A stretch of 64,000 nucleotides of DNA from Numida meleagris (Eukaryota; Chordata; Aves; Galliformes; Numididae), in contig NC_034413.1 in NCBI RefSeq assembly GCF_002078875.1, positions 63,900,252-63,964,251 on the forward strand, written 5' to 3'. The notes under the pieces were generated by a model. That model was not told the DNA's origin, did no database searches, and worked only from the letters and a program-made list of their open reading frames with translations. Shown piece by piece: positions 1 through 14,434 of this stretch. Within the stretch, counting starts at the first letter, position 1. Every line of letters starts with the position of its first letter. A program made the translations under genes and the position numbers.

Positions 1-2522
1 GGCTTTTAGAGGCTTTTCCTCTGTTCCTTGCACATCAGCGGAGTTACCAACCATGTTCTTATCTAGCTGTCAAACAAGCTGAATTTTGACAACCTCCAGA
101 TAGTCTGGATCCATATATTCTGTTCTTCTGTTCAATAGAAACTGAATCCAAACAACTGGAGGAAGGTAAATGGTAATGTGCATTCTCTACTCAACGGAAA
201 CCCTGAGGGGAAACACGCAACTCCACCGTCCACCCCAATTTTCTCTTCCACTCTCTCAAACTCCGTAGAGTTGTGGGCTTGGTCTGGCTTGACTTAAAAT
301 TGCTATGTTACCCAGCAAAGGTTTTCGTCACTGTTTTTTCACTGTAGGAGAAATTCTGTTTCTTTGCCTGCATCTTTGTACATCCTCTACGTCTTTCTAT
401 GTACTGGACTCAGCCGTTACTCTTCTGCTTTGCAGATACCATAAACACACTCCCTCTCTTTCAAGTAGATGCTCAAGGTGACGCATTTGCCACCAGCACA
501 GTCTCTCAGGCAAAGAGCACAAAAGACTTCTGAGAACTCTTCTCAAGCAACTGACAAAGCTGAACTGTCAATTTTACACTGTGGGTAAATCAGAATAAAT
601 AGAAAAAGTGTCATTACATCTCTATCAATATTGCTTAGATGCGAGATCCATGATTCAGAGTTCGGATGCAGTTTTTATGCCTCCACCTCCAAATCATCTC
701 TGCAGTTCACAGGGATGTTTCATTTTGCAGTGCAGCAGATTTGTCAGATGCCTGGGCGGCTCCAAAAGTCATTATTAGGAAAAAGAAACAGAAACTAATA
801 TTTGTAAGTTATTTTTGGGAAAATAAATAATTAGGTCTCTTTGGTCAACCTGATTAATCTTCTTTCACTTCGTGCTGATCTTCTACCCTTTACACACCTG
901 CTTCAAGAACAAGCTGCTTAACTGCCTTTAGTTTCCATATGAACCTACTGCAACACCTTCAATGTCAATGGCAAATAGCAGCAACTTACCCTTGCTTTCC
1001 TCAAAGACATTCAATCTTATTTTTCCATGCAGTTTCCTGTTTGCAATCAGATTTGAAGCTCTGCATACAGGAACAGTTTGTATTCGGATGCTCATTGGTT
1101 CCTTCTCACATCATGAACATTAAGGAAAGGCACAAGGAACAGAGCTCACACGTCTATCTCAACTTTAGGCTGATAAAACTTGATCTGAGGTTAACCTTGT
1201 AATTGATAACTAGAATAGAATGGTTATTCAGCTGTCAGCTAAAGGTAAACGGAAAAAAGAAGGACTGACAGGAAGTAGGCTAGATATCTCAGAAAGAGCT
1301 AAATGTGAGATGAAGAACCACTGGTATACCACAAGGCAATTTCAGCTAAACACAATACCAGCATTTACAAGATTTCATGACAACATGTCAGTCAATGCCA
1401 AAGTATTCACAGACGAAGAACAGAACAGAAATTCAGAAGAAAAAAAACAACAACAAAATGTTTTAACATCGAAGATTCTCTACCTTCAGCAACATCCCAC
1501 ATTTTCTTTAAAGTTTTAATAATTAATTGGAGTGCAGACTCTTCAAAGAGTAACTGCATACCTCCCATTAACACTAATGGAAGTTAGACACACTCAAAGG
1601 GAGAATATACTTCTATCTTTATGAAAGTAATCAGTGTCACAAAGCTGAATTTTTCTTAAGTCATAACTCTTGTGCTATGCAAGCTGAGTACAAAGGTTTG
1701 CCTTCTTTTCAATTCAAATTAGTCACTTAGAAAAGATTTTTCCATCACTAGAAGGATTGAATGCAGAAAATCAGTGTGCCATTATGTTAAAAACATACAT
1801 TGTGAAATGCAATAAAAATAATTACCCTTATAATTAAAGGTTGTCATTGTGAATGCTTAACAAAAACCCAAAACATTATTGAAAGAACTTTTATTTGCTG
1901 TTCAGGTGAAGATATAACCTGATGATTCTTGTCCTTTATTTAATGCACCCCCAAGGAATCATCAAGATTTTCTCCATCAGCAAACTGCTTTTGTACTCAT
2001 AAGTTATGTACATAGAACATGTAGTTACTCATGTCTTTATTAGGATGGTGAACTGATGGTATTTCAAAAATGAAAAACATGTTCATATTTGTTTGTTTTT
2101 CCCCCCAATTATTCAGTAAATATTTTGATACGGCAGTAAATGTTATCACTTCTTGGAGACTGGGGAAGAGGGAAACCGTGATCAACTCTTCAGGAAAGCA
2201 TAAGAAGACTTATAGATGCCCATCTTTTTTTCTGACATGATTTGTTTGTTAAGACAAAGCACCCCCCCCAAAAGACCAGAGCCTGCATCTTATTGGAGCA
2301 CCAGACGTGAAAAAAGCAAAACTTCCTGACAAGGCATGCTACTAATCTCCTTTGCCTGCAGCAGCAAACTAGAGCTTCCACATGCTCAGCACTGTGCACT
2401 TGCTGATACTATCCACGTCAATGGCCATTGTTCTCGGCATGTTTCCCCATTCTCCAGAAGACTGAATGCTTTTCCTCACCCCTCAGGTCTTCATACTTGT
2501 CTAAACATCGTTGACTGAAACA

Positions 2523-2553
2523 GTTAATAAACTCCCAAAGAGAGTTTATTAAC
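2523..2553. repeat. Perfect short inverted repeat (12-bp arms, 7-bp spacer)
   Basis: GTTAATAAACTC at 2523-2534 is followed by seven bases and then its exact reverse complement at 2542-2553. The right arm is followed by CCCAAGAGAGA, echoing the CCAAAGAGAG spacer, so part of the hairpin is also tandemly repeated. It lies in DPP10 intron sequence and no function is known. Confidence 0.9.
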
Positions 2554-2639
2554 TCCCAAGAGAGACCTGCATAAAGTATTTTACACAGAAAAATACAAAT
2601 GCTATTTTGCAAAGTCTTAATTTAGCATCATTTAGTCCT

Positions 2640-2652
2640 CCCCCCCCCCCCC
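2640..2652. repeat. 13-base C homopolymer
   Basis: A run of 13 C lies on the plus strand (G on the DPP10 sense strand), with a shorter C run at about 2264-2271. Runs of this kind are prone to slippage and to sequencing error. Confidence 0.85.
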
Positions 2653-5600
2653 GAAAAAATACCTCCAAGCAGTCACATAAAATAATGAAAGAATGTAAAT
2701 TATTTATCACACATAGCCTTATTTTCCTAATGAGAAACAGAATAAACAATGCTGTTAATTCAGAGTATTGAATCTACAGCAGTACTCAGGATAGACACCT
2801 CCTATACCTAAAAAAACCAATAACGTTTGGTTATATTCAGTAATAAATCACTCTGGAGATGGTCATGGGATAGAAAGCACTTAGTCCTTAAAGAAAGACA
2901 TATTGTCTGTCCTCTATTTCCATATACCATGCGCCAAAGGGAGGGGGAGGGAAACAGTCCCTATAAGTAGACAAAAACCCAGCACTTTCATTTTTAGCTT
3001 CTTTTTCCCCAATACTCTGACATTAGCTAAGAAGTCAAAAGTGTAATTTAACTTTATAATGCATACCAGAATAATACAGTAGAACCATTGTTATTATTTG
3101 TGATTATGTGCGATTTCCATTATTGTAACATGCATCAGCTAATCAAGGTCTTTAAAAAAAATGCAGGTTTGTAGGCAAATTGTTTTCAACACAATTTATC
3201 TTCACAGGAGCTCAAGAAATAGCTGCAAAAGGGAACAGTCTTAAAAGAGAGGAACATTTATGTAACACTCTATACGATTATCCTAAATGACTAAAAAAAG
3301 AAAGGACTAACTTGCTAGAACAGTGAGTCCCTACCTCCAGGAGGACAAGACACAATGCTGAGTATGAAAATGCAAAAAACGAAAAATTCCTAACTTAGAC
3401 AAATTTTGTTACATTTGCAGTTATCCAAAAAGCAAAGAACTAGCTCCTCCCTTTGAAACAACTCATAACAGGAGACAATTTCCATATCTCTGTAAATTTG
3501 AAATCCATCAGAAATCAGTGAAAATGCTGCAGAATCTAACATTAACTCTGCCATTCACTTCTATGAATAGACTACGACATCGGTTTGGATAACCTATAAT
3601 GTGGTTCAGAGCTGTAACTGATAACATAGTTTAGTGTCTCCTTCTCTAAACTGACTATTCAGATGACCAGAAAACAAAATACTGGAGAGAGTCTGTATTT
3701 TGTTTTGTATTAGAATACACTGAAAACCTTCTATTACTTTTTATTTTTAAAATGAAAAGATTCCTCAGAATGTCTAATTGAACACACTGAAATATTAGTT
3801 TTAGAATGTTGAAATGTTCATTGATAATGCTAAAATAAAGTATTTTGGTTAAAGTAAAAAGAGTGTGAATAATATAAAATACATTACAATAAGTTACATA
3901 AAAATGAAGTGATTACACAAAAGAGAGGATTTCAACGTGAATTTTTTTTCCAAAATGTAAGAAAGCTGAAGTGAACTATTTAAACTTTTTTCACAAAGCT
4001 TCCATAGAAGTATTCCTTCATACAAAACTTGGGGAAAGTCAGAGAAGTCTTCTAACAAAACATCCTCAGCCAACCACCACTGTCACTCTGAACCGAACTC
4101 ATGTCCTCCATACCTGAAAAGTTACCATCATCATCTGACCAGTAGGTAGTGTCCTTTGCAGATGAGCCATGTCAGCCAAGTTCTCAGTAACAAAGACAGA
4201 AATATCCGAAACAATAACAAAGAATTAACAGGTCCATTTCTGCAGGCAAGATTCATATCACAACTCCAGGCCTAAGAAGATAAGAAGTTGCCTTCTTACA
4301 CTGGAGGTGGCTGCTCTAGTTGAATTCAGTTACTATATTACTTTTGACATGATTATTACTCATTCTCATGTAGCATTCATCTCGCAGTAAAACAGATTAA
4401 CTTTGATGCTTGGTGTTTCCTTCACTATTACTTACAAGGACTCTGGCCTTCACGGCCAGTTTTAAGCACTTCCCATTTTTACTTCTAATTTGCAATTCAC
4501 AGATCTGCAGCAAACTTTAGGCTTCCTAGTAGTTTTGACCAAAGTAAAAAGTAATATTCCAGATGCAGAAGAAACTTAATCAGTCATATACCTAAAGTAC
4601 CTTTGAGTAGAGAAAGCACACTCTACATTTCCTTTCGAAGCACTTGTCATTTAAGGTGGTCTTCACGCAACAAGGAAGCTCTCAACAATGAATAAAAAGA
4701 CTCTTAAAATTCACGACTGACTTCGTTGTTGAGGGCTTTACTTGAGAAAGATATTGTGGAAAATGTCAGCTCTAACTGGATTAAAGTTGAAGCCCTCTCA
4801 ATATGGGAAGTCAAAATATATGTAAATCTGGTCAAAAAATTGATTTTTTCTTCCAGTACAATGTTTTAAGTAATTCTTAGTAGTTTTTTTCCGCAAAATG
4901 CCCAAAATTTAATTATCTCACTGGAGAGGCTATGGGTTTTGTATAGTCCAATTAATGGATCAAAATCAATTCAAGTTTACTGATTTTGCAAAGAAACACA
5001 ACAGCTGCTACACTGATTACCAGTTGGCAAATGTCTCACACAAATTGCCTAGAAACTTTGTCAGACTGGATAAACAAATGTATAGGTTGCTTCTGGTTCA
5101 TCTCAACCAGACGGCCTCTTACACACAACATGCCGGTCACGTTCAATTTTCACAAGAGTAAATTAAAAACATAATTAAGTCAGAGCATCAAAAATGTCAT
5201 CATTTAAGTTTACAGCATTTTTGTTCTCATTACATTTCATGCAGGCACAAATAAATACATAGCTACAAAGCTCAACTTTTGGCTAGACAGAACGTCTGGC
5301 AGCATCACATCACTAGACTAGTTGCTAGGGCACTGTGTCAGTGGGGGTGGAGCAATAGTATGGCATTTGTCCAGTTTTGGGGCCAGACACATGAATGACA
5401 CATCATATGGGTGCCTCTAGCACTAACCTTATGTCTCCTGCTTGCCATAAGGGCCAGCACTCATCTCTCCAAGACCAAGAACACTATGATTAAGTGGAAA
5501 TTCTCACTGTCCATATGTGTCTTCCTATAAACTGCCAGAAGCTGCATGAAGAGAGACGTCTGTAATGGGAAATACTTGCACCCTGTAACACCAATGCAGT

Positions 5601-8600
5601 ACTACAACAAGCTTCTGTGCTCTCCATTTGACGGTCTCCCTTCATTTCTCCTTTTTCCTACCTCCATATTCTCTTTACTGTGTTGTTTTCCAGATGTCTC
5701 AAAGCCATACAAGACTTATGCTGCCTCTTCCTGCTCCCCTCATTTGGGTCATACAGACACCTGCAGTATTTGACTCTGAAGAACAAACATTTGTCAGGCA
5801 AACTTGAGCAACACCAGAACTGACACAGTGAATAGCTCCTCGAAACAATCTTAAAAATGGATATATCCAATTTCCCAAACATACTAAAGCCAGAAATCCC
5901 TCCTTTTGCATCGCACTGAAAGAGATAATGAGCAAAATTATTCATGTACCAACCAGATATTCCTAAGAACAAACTTAGCCTGAAAGCCATGTGTTTGAAT
6001 CGCCTTGCAACACTGGAGGTAGAAGATCTGTTCATATATTTAAGGAAAAGTATCCATAACATAGAATGCAAAACATACCACGGTAATGGATGAATGAACG
6101 GTAAATGTAAGTGAGCGTCCTCGAAATCTGCCATTTGATCCAGAAAGTAAAAATCAACGAATACACAATGGAATCAACTAAAGACAGCAAAGAAAAAAAG
6201 AACCAAACATTTAATAAACGTATTACATATATCTGTGCAGATATATCTATGTTTAAAAAATTCATTTTTTATGCATTCATTAATAAGCATTTGAACAATA
6301 CAGAATGGTACGAAAAGTACTGCATTTGCTGCCTCTTAATTCAAGAAGAATAGAACGAACAAGAAAACTTAAGGATTAGATATGAAGAATTTTCTTCTCT
6401 AGGAATGACTTTTAATACTGTAAAGCTATTACTCTGCCACAAAACACAAGAGAGCGTACTGCACTCATTAAAGCACTGTCTAATCAGAGAAGAAAACTGA
6501 AGGGGAAAAAAAAAAAAGATTTGCTCTAGTGAATGGGAACAAGGCAGAATCAGCCAACAGTGCTGTTTGTATCTATGGCAGAAGGTAAACCCCTTCTCAC
6601 ACAGCACTCCTTCATGGAGGTTCCAATTGCTGATAAACAGATTAGAGCAGACCTAAGTGAGCTTGCAAGAAGGCTCACCTTGAAACACACAGAAAACCAG
6701 CTGCATGTGTAAACAGCAGCTTCCAAAGGGAAAGTTAACAGTTCACTACAACCCCAACTCAAGGGGAAGTAACTACAGTTCCAGCTGGCAATCCAGCGCT
6801 ATTCTGCTCAGGAACATTAATGATAATTGAGGAAAACAGAACAAAGTGACACTTCATATGTACGTATATAAACATGCTGATGCAGGAGCATACACATCTC
6901 TAAAGTCCTGATATAACAGAAAAAAGAGGGGCACGTTGGAGGGAACTCACAAATCTGTTGTACAGCATCTGCTCTCATTTCGTTACTTGCAATCCTCTAC
7001 TGAGGGTTTTTCCCCATACGGAGAAAATATTTGTCCTAGAGGGCAGCAACCAAAGAGTACAGATGTAGCACATCCAGTTTCCATTCATTCATATTCAGGG
7101 CTGCTTTCTTAGTCAAAAATGTATTACCGTGATACGGACATTGCTATGGTAACTGGAATAGTAACATTAGTATGCGTACTATGCTCAGAAGACTTCTACT
7201 TCAACAAACGGGGAAACTAAGATTTACTAAGTGTCTATTCCACTTTCCTAGGGGTTCACATACAGAATTACTGCACAAACCCCTGAGCATTAAGTTGTCA
7301 TCTATTAAGATTGCTTGGAAAACGTAAACCATTCTGCTAACTACGTCTGAAATACAGTATGCTCTATGACAGATGTACCTTTCCTGTGTAAATACTTTCT
7401 AAGTAAGTATATTGACCTCTTTGTTAAATTTTTAATGCTTTGGGTTTTTTAGCAAATCAAAAATCAATAGGGACATAAATTTTAAGAAGGTTTGCAAGGA
7501 GTAACGGTATGCTTGGCTAAAGGCAGCAAGAGGTAGTCTGCTGTTACACAAGTTGGAATGCCTCATTTCATTTTTCCACACTTACACCCCAGTTCACATC
7601 TGTGAATCCTCTTCCATCTGATTTCACTGAGCACAGAATCAGTTTATGTCTACAACTATATAACTGCAAGTTGTTCCAAAAAATAAAGGCTTCAGGAAGA
7701 TAAATTTGAAGTACTCTGTGGAGGAAACATAACATACCTAGTAAAAAAAAAAAAAAAAGGGTTAGAAAACAAATGCTCCCTCCCCTCCAAAAAAACCAAA
7801 AATCTATTTTTGTAGTCAATAGTGGTATTGAACAAGTGAAGAAGAGAGGTACAAGACAGCGTAGAGGTCGTATCTAATACAATGCTGTATCAGTGAACAA
7901 AGAATATCTGTGAGAGAAGGGAGATTTCTAAAGAGGTGTGCTAAGCTGTCATTTACAAAATGCAATGGTGACACAAGTTAATGAATACAAAGCACTATTT
8001 AATGCTTGTTAACAATCATTAACACTGGCACCAGTATTGATGCAGCAGCATGGCTTAACATAGTTGATCTGAGCAGAAATTACCCAAGAGCCACTTTTAA
8101 GCAAACAAATCACGTGGAGCCTTAGAGACATCAGTAATACTGGAACAGAAGGAAGGACAGAATATGCAGCAGATCCAAACAGCGCGGTCAGGAAGGGAAA
8201 TTCAGTTTAGAATGCCACTAAGTGATACCATATAAAGACAAGACTGCATATACTCTAGAGTAGTAAAGTAACAGGAAAAAACTCCACTTCAAAACACCTT
8301 TCTGAGCAATATGCTTTGTAACTTATCAGCCTTAGCGCAGAGGATCAGAGGATGAAAAGAACAGTCCTCTGTCCTTCTCCCACAGGGAAGATCTCCGCTG
8401 CCAACTTTGACCACAAAACCATAACATATAATTAAGGAAAATTAACTCACAAGGTGAGTCTCTGACTCTGAAGCACAACAGCATCTCTGCATCATTAAAG
8501 AATTTTTTTTTATAACAACTATTTATGAAAAAGACCATGTTTTCTGATAATTTAATAGACAAGACAAAATCTCCACTCTCATGCAGTAAAACCCAGTTTT

Positions 8601-11600
8601 TTAAGGGTGTGTTATATTCATATAGAGCTAGAACCCAAACAGTCTCATGCTTTGTAGTCCTACTTACAATACTGTGTAAAATCATTTGTTTCTATTTTCT
8701 GTTCACATTAACATTTTAGTAGCTTTATACACCTCTTATCTTCTGCTTCACATGTATTCTTCACCAATAATATTTAAAGTTATCTCATAAAAAGACACAT
8801 GTAGAGAAAAGCACCTAAGCTTCAATTAAAAAAATAAAATTAATCTTCCTGAACCAAGATTGGTCATTGTTCGAGAAGCCAACATCCCACATGAAGAGAC
8901 GTAACTGGGAGCATTGTGCCTGGTACCAAGGAGAGTTGCCACCACAACCTCAGCTCAAACAAGCAATTACCAGCGACAAGCGACCTGAAGGGAAGCTTTC
9001 AGCCTGAGTGCACAGTCCCAAACTCCTAAATTCAATTCGCTAACAAGAGAAATTAATCATGCTGCTACCTCAATCCCTTTTACAGAAACACTGTTTTAAC
9101 TCTTTTATTTAATGTATTGTTTTAATTAATCAGTAGAATGGTGCTGATAAAAACCTTCATTCCCTTATTTGGCAGTTTCTGAGACAACATTCAGTTAATA
9201 CAGAGACACTCCATTTATCTTTCCACATTTTCTTAGTCTTTTCCAAAACACTGTCTTAAAACTTGACATAAATTGGGAATGTAATTCACACCGCTGCTAC
9301 AGCTTCATGAAGGAACAGTTTCAGATAAAAGCTCCCAAATATTTGGGCTCTAACTGGGGAACTATATGGGGAATCCAAGTCCAACCAGCCTGCTCTGCCT
9401 TTCGGAAATAAACCCTTCACAGTGAACCACAGGTAACAAAACAACTCCCCGGCCTGGCTTCCAGCTCCTGGCTCTCCAAATTCAGATAAATAATGAAAGT
9501 TATATCCAGAGTTGGCAGGAGTATCCCCGTATGTACCCCTCTTCCATCTTCCCAAGTCCCTGCCAAAGCACTAAGGCATCATATCACAGCCTAAACACCT
9601 GAATGCCAAGCACAGATTCTGCTACACTGAAAATGCCCTTGTGCGCAAAGGCTGCTTTCCAGTCTGGCTGCTTCTGACTCTCATTTGGAAGAAAATAAAT
9701 TTAAAAAAAAAAAGACTTTACTCTTAATAACATCCATTATAAATTACAAGAGTAATATCAACATGTATAACTATGTAATTGTAATATATTTGTCTGCTTG
9801 TCAGCTCTAACTCAGCAGCATATTTCCGGAGCAGGATTTTCTTCTTTTATTGCTCAGTGATGGACTGACTTCTTACACTTGATCCATATGCACTGGCAAA
9901 CAACACTCCATGCTCAGCTCTGACAAATAAAGTTCATTTTCACATTGTTTGCAGGAAAAAGCTTCCCTTAAAAAACACCAAACGGTTTAAATTACAGCTT
10001 CCTGCACAAAGATGGCACAGGTTGTATTGTGGAATCTTGGAGTGCTTTGCTTCCCAAACCACTTTCATTTTTATCATTCACAATTTTTAAAGCTGAGTTT
10101 CCCAGACTCAATTTTTATTGATTTTTTCAGTATAGACCAAAGCCAAAAGAGACTCAAGCAAAAAGAGCATTAGCTCCAGAAAAATGCCACTAACTACACA
10201 CTTCACTCCCTGGGTGATAAAGGCAGTGCACAGCTTGCAGAAGGTGCTAAAGACAATCGTAAATAAATGTATGGGAAACTAGTGTCCCATTTGCTCTTTA
10301 AGGAAGCTATACAGCAAGAATACTTCTTCAGCCTGGTAATATCATGCCACGCTGACTTTAACTTACAGTCTACAAATCATTGCAATGAAGAGATTGTACA
10401 ATTGTAAAACAAATGTTTCCATGTTTAAAATAAAAATTGCAATAAAAAAGAGATACTCTATAGGTGAACCCTGTAAATGTTTGCAAAATAGGATGTAAAT
10501 GAGGAGTGAGAGTTCCTCGAGGAACCAGTCCCTTGGTTCCACTGATGTTTCCAAGGATAGGCATCACCCATTCCTTGCACCTACATGCTGATAAAAATGA
10601 TGCATAAGTTGTCATCTTTATTTCATCATCAAAGCTAGTAAATATTATTCAGAAAATAAAAGCCATGTCTCTGCTGAAGCTAATACAGGAAAACTGGAAA
10701 TAATACAAAAAAACAAGTCTACTTTGTTACAGTTCTCAAGGCAGGGAGAAAATACTTCTGACATGGGATAAGATGGTTTATTACCATTTTCAAAGAAACA
10801 CACTGAAATTTTAAAAGCAATTTGGCCCTACTGGAAGTGTCAAAGACTTCCTTCTTCTATTGCTTCTGACTCTTCAGGACTTCCATGTTTTCTCACTTCC
10901 TTCCCAGAGGCAGCTGCTTCATGTGAGATGAGTCAGTTTTGAATAAAAGTGGAGGGTCCTAAAGGAGAAGGGAATCCCTGCTATCATCTCTTGTCACCCT
11001 CTGGACTTTTATTCCCCTCCCCAAAACATCACTGAAAACCTTTCCCAGCCATTCGCTCCATGCTGGGGCCTGCCAGACCCCCAGTCCAAAACATCTACCC
11101 TCCTTCAGCAGCACTGAAAAAAAAAATCACTGCATTTACCTGCAGAGATGTGATGCTGAACAGCCATATGCATCCCCTTTGTTCTTAACATCTCCCTGCA
11201 GCACAGTGCTGCAAGGGTTACTCAATACAGGAACAGCCAGCCCAGCCAGAGGAGAGCAAGGCACAGAGAAATTTTCTTTTATCATCTCACCATTTCAGCA
11301 AAGCACCATACAGAAGTTCTACTTGAAACACATGCCCAAATCCGTCTCTGCTCTGTAAAACACATCTGCACGTACTCAGGTGCTTTGTTGAGCTTTGGCA
11401 CAACACAGGATCCCAGGGCAGCACCTGCTGCAGGCTGTCACTCAGGCTTCACGCTCTTCTCCAACACTTTTAATTTAGATACATGAAAAATATCCTGATG
11501 TGCTGACAACATACCCTGTATTCTGAAGGAATACAAACTAGCAGCCAGCGTGCTCCTACGTATAGCAAAGGCTGGTAAAGATTATCTAAGCATCAAACTC

Positions 11601-14434
11601 CCGTATTAGCAGAAGGAATAAAAGCAAAGTTCCAGAATTTTATTATCACCAACAGTCATGGTCCCTGATGGTAAAAAGAGAAGCAAGTACATCAGCAAAG
11701 ATCTAGGGATTAGACTGCAAACCTTTTGAACCCTCAGTATTTTTCACAAAACAGCACAATACTTCCAAGTCAATTCTTACAAGAAATGACAAACATTTAC
11801 TGAAAATACTCTTAGCGTGGTTCAAAGATCCAGCTGCAGACTGCTGATGGTGGCATATAAGCTATGATTCATACATCAGTTTACAAAGAACTAACAGAGT
11901 AATGATACCGCTGTTGTCATTGACACAGCTAGTTTAAGGAACTAAGACATCACAAAAGGTTACCTTGCATTAAACATACTGTACTAGCACATAGGAGATG
12001 GGCTCCTCAGAGAATTGCGATCATGAAACAAGATTCTATGCCTGACCTAGGGCAGAGATTGGTTCCTGTTGCAAAACAGAAGTAATACGATAGGTCAGTC
12101 TCACAACAAGCTTTTTGGCAACAGAAAGCATAGGGAAAGTTTAACTCCAGTACCTTCTACAACTCAATTACTCTGAAATTTTTAACCTCCATTGCAATGT
12201 TGTACTTAGCCCAAAGTAAAGGAAGCTGTTTTGCCATCTAATGCAAAACCCTTATCAGTAACTGTGTGCTGTCAGATTTAAGTACTTTCATTATGCACTG
12301 GCAGCATTTTAAATTCTCACTTCCTACTAGAAAACCTGAAGATCGATAATGCTAAGTGAAGATGGATTCTCATTTAGCTTCTCCAAAACTATGCCAAGCA
12401 ACACGAATGCTTTCTGAAATCAAGTGCTACAGATAACAATGAACATCTGTACACTCTCCATAATGTCCTTTTAAATACCACTGGGGATGAATTTATAACT
12501 GAAGAAAGCGTACCAAATTACTGAGAGATTATTTTCAAGAAAAATACTAGCCATCATCCATAAAGCAAGAAAGAGAAGGATGTAGATAATGCAAACATTC
12601 TCAAGTTTAGTACCAAGCATGTAAGAAAAAAAGGTTATAGTGGATGGTATTTTTGTGAAGAAATGACAAAGGAAAGGTATATCTTAAAATGACAGTTGAT
12701 CAATGGTAACACTTTTAAAACTCTTGTTGAGGATTTTTTCTTTTCCTTGGAAACACCTGATTTTCTCAGACAAAGAACAGCACTTCTGCTGCAGCTTTAA
12801 TCATTTGGATCATTATTTGCTGGTGACAAGTGGACTCAGTTTCAGGCAGAAAAGGAAATGGACTGTACAAATATATATAGGATATTTTCTTATTTAAGAC
12901 TAGATTATAGTAGAACTAATTACATGGGGATTATATTTGTAGCGGAGGAATTTAAAAGCAAGGAAGTATTGGGAAAAGAAAGCTAAACAAATTCACAGAT
13001 CAGTAGGTAAAGCTTTACTGAATCACAGCAGTTAAAAGAGACCTTACCTAAGATTCATATAGCACTCGCAATCCTTAAGTCAAGATTGGACATTTTACAG
13101 CAAAGTATGCTCGAGACTGCAGAAAATGCTTTCAGCAGGAACTATTATTACAATCTCTCTTCTTGACGTTTCCCAAGAGGTCAAGATGATAAAACTTGGA
13201 GATGGATACAAATTATCCTACCCCAAGAGGTGCCTAAAGTAGTACTAAGTAGCTACTTCTTTTCCACCAAAATGTTCCTGTGCAGTGTTCAGAAGCAATA
13301 CTTACCCCACCAATATCAAAGGGAAGTGCCTAACGGTCCCCTCCAGCCTCATACTAACGAACACTGAGTATTAAGTTACGTATTTCATTCTCCACATATA
13401 TACAGGCATCATAGCAATGATAAAAATGGCCATTCTTCCCCTATTTAAAAAAAAATCCTGGACTTGGTTGCTTTTTTGGCAAACAAGCACATGAAAACAC
13501 TTCACTGCTAGCAAGTTCCCATGCTGGCTGAGAAGAACATCACTGCAAAAAGCTAGGACTGCTAATAAAATGGTGAGCCTCTCTTTATTAAGTTGTCTAA
13601 TATTTTCAACAAATGGAAAGTTCATTACTGTACAGTTGCATCATTTTCAGAACGCTTACACCCTCCGTTATTTTGAGCCATACAAGCAAAATTACTTTCC
13701 ATCACATTTCTCAAAATGGATTTTGAATGCCACAGAAGAACCATGTATCCAAATAAATGTTTACCATCAAATACAATATTTTTTTTTTACCACAGTTGGA
13801 AAACTTTATAGAAGAAGCTTCTTTTTTTCCTTAACACAGGCCATAGAATAGAGTTCAAAAATAACATAAACTACATGTCATAATACTAATATGTAGCTCA
13901 TTTGCTTTCTTCCATTAAAAATATGGTGTTCTTTATTCAATTATTTATAGATGTTACGCAGATTCCCAAAGTAGAAACTTAAATGCGATTTGTGGACGTC
14001 AGAAAATGATCAAGAAATGCCCAAGTATTTTAAAACAGCTTAAAATATTTAAGAATCCATTCCAGACACAAAGCAGAAGAATCAGTTCTCAAATTCCCCA
14101 ATACATATATTAACACAACAATTTATTGTTAACTGATCTTTGTGAATCCATAAACAAGAACCAAGAAACAATTCTTCATCACCGCATGTAACTGAGCCAG
14201 TGGCACAAACAGAAAATTGCACTGAGTTTCTACTAGATAGAGATTTAAAACTAGAAAATCACTTCAAAAATTAACGAAACAGATATGACTCAGAACTACA
14301 AGGAAAACCAGGACACTGGACAATTTCAAGAGTTTAGATTTTAACAGATTCTTTTTCAATGGCCCGACAGTGACTTTACTTAATACTCAAAGCAATTACA
14401 TAGTTTCAAATTACATGAGAAGTTATACACTTAC

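Larger units (their letters stand above)
1..14434 (-). other. DPP10: DPP10 intron downstream of the stalk exon (partial, runs off the window)
   Basis: The donor GTAAGT occupies 14429-14434 on the minus strand, and no acceptor followed by the expected next DPP10 exon (residues after the W-I-N motif) was recognised down to position 1. The intron is therefore at least 14.4 kb. The sequence is AT-rich with two C-homopolymer runs near 2.26 and 2.65 kb, a short perfect hairpin at 2523-2553 and several poly-A tracts, including 16 A at 7743-7758. No CR1 or mariner piece was recognised in this part. The 158-codon open frame at 5658-6134 on the minus strand is not recognised and is treated as chance. 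Confidence 0.75.

Noticed and set aside
8332..8685. 117-codon minus-strand frame considered as the next DPP10 exon
   Set aside because: It contains no sequence resembling the beta-propeller entry of DPP4-family proteins, and no acceptor continues the Asp codon left by the exon at 14435-14530.
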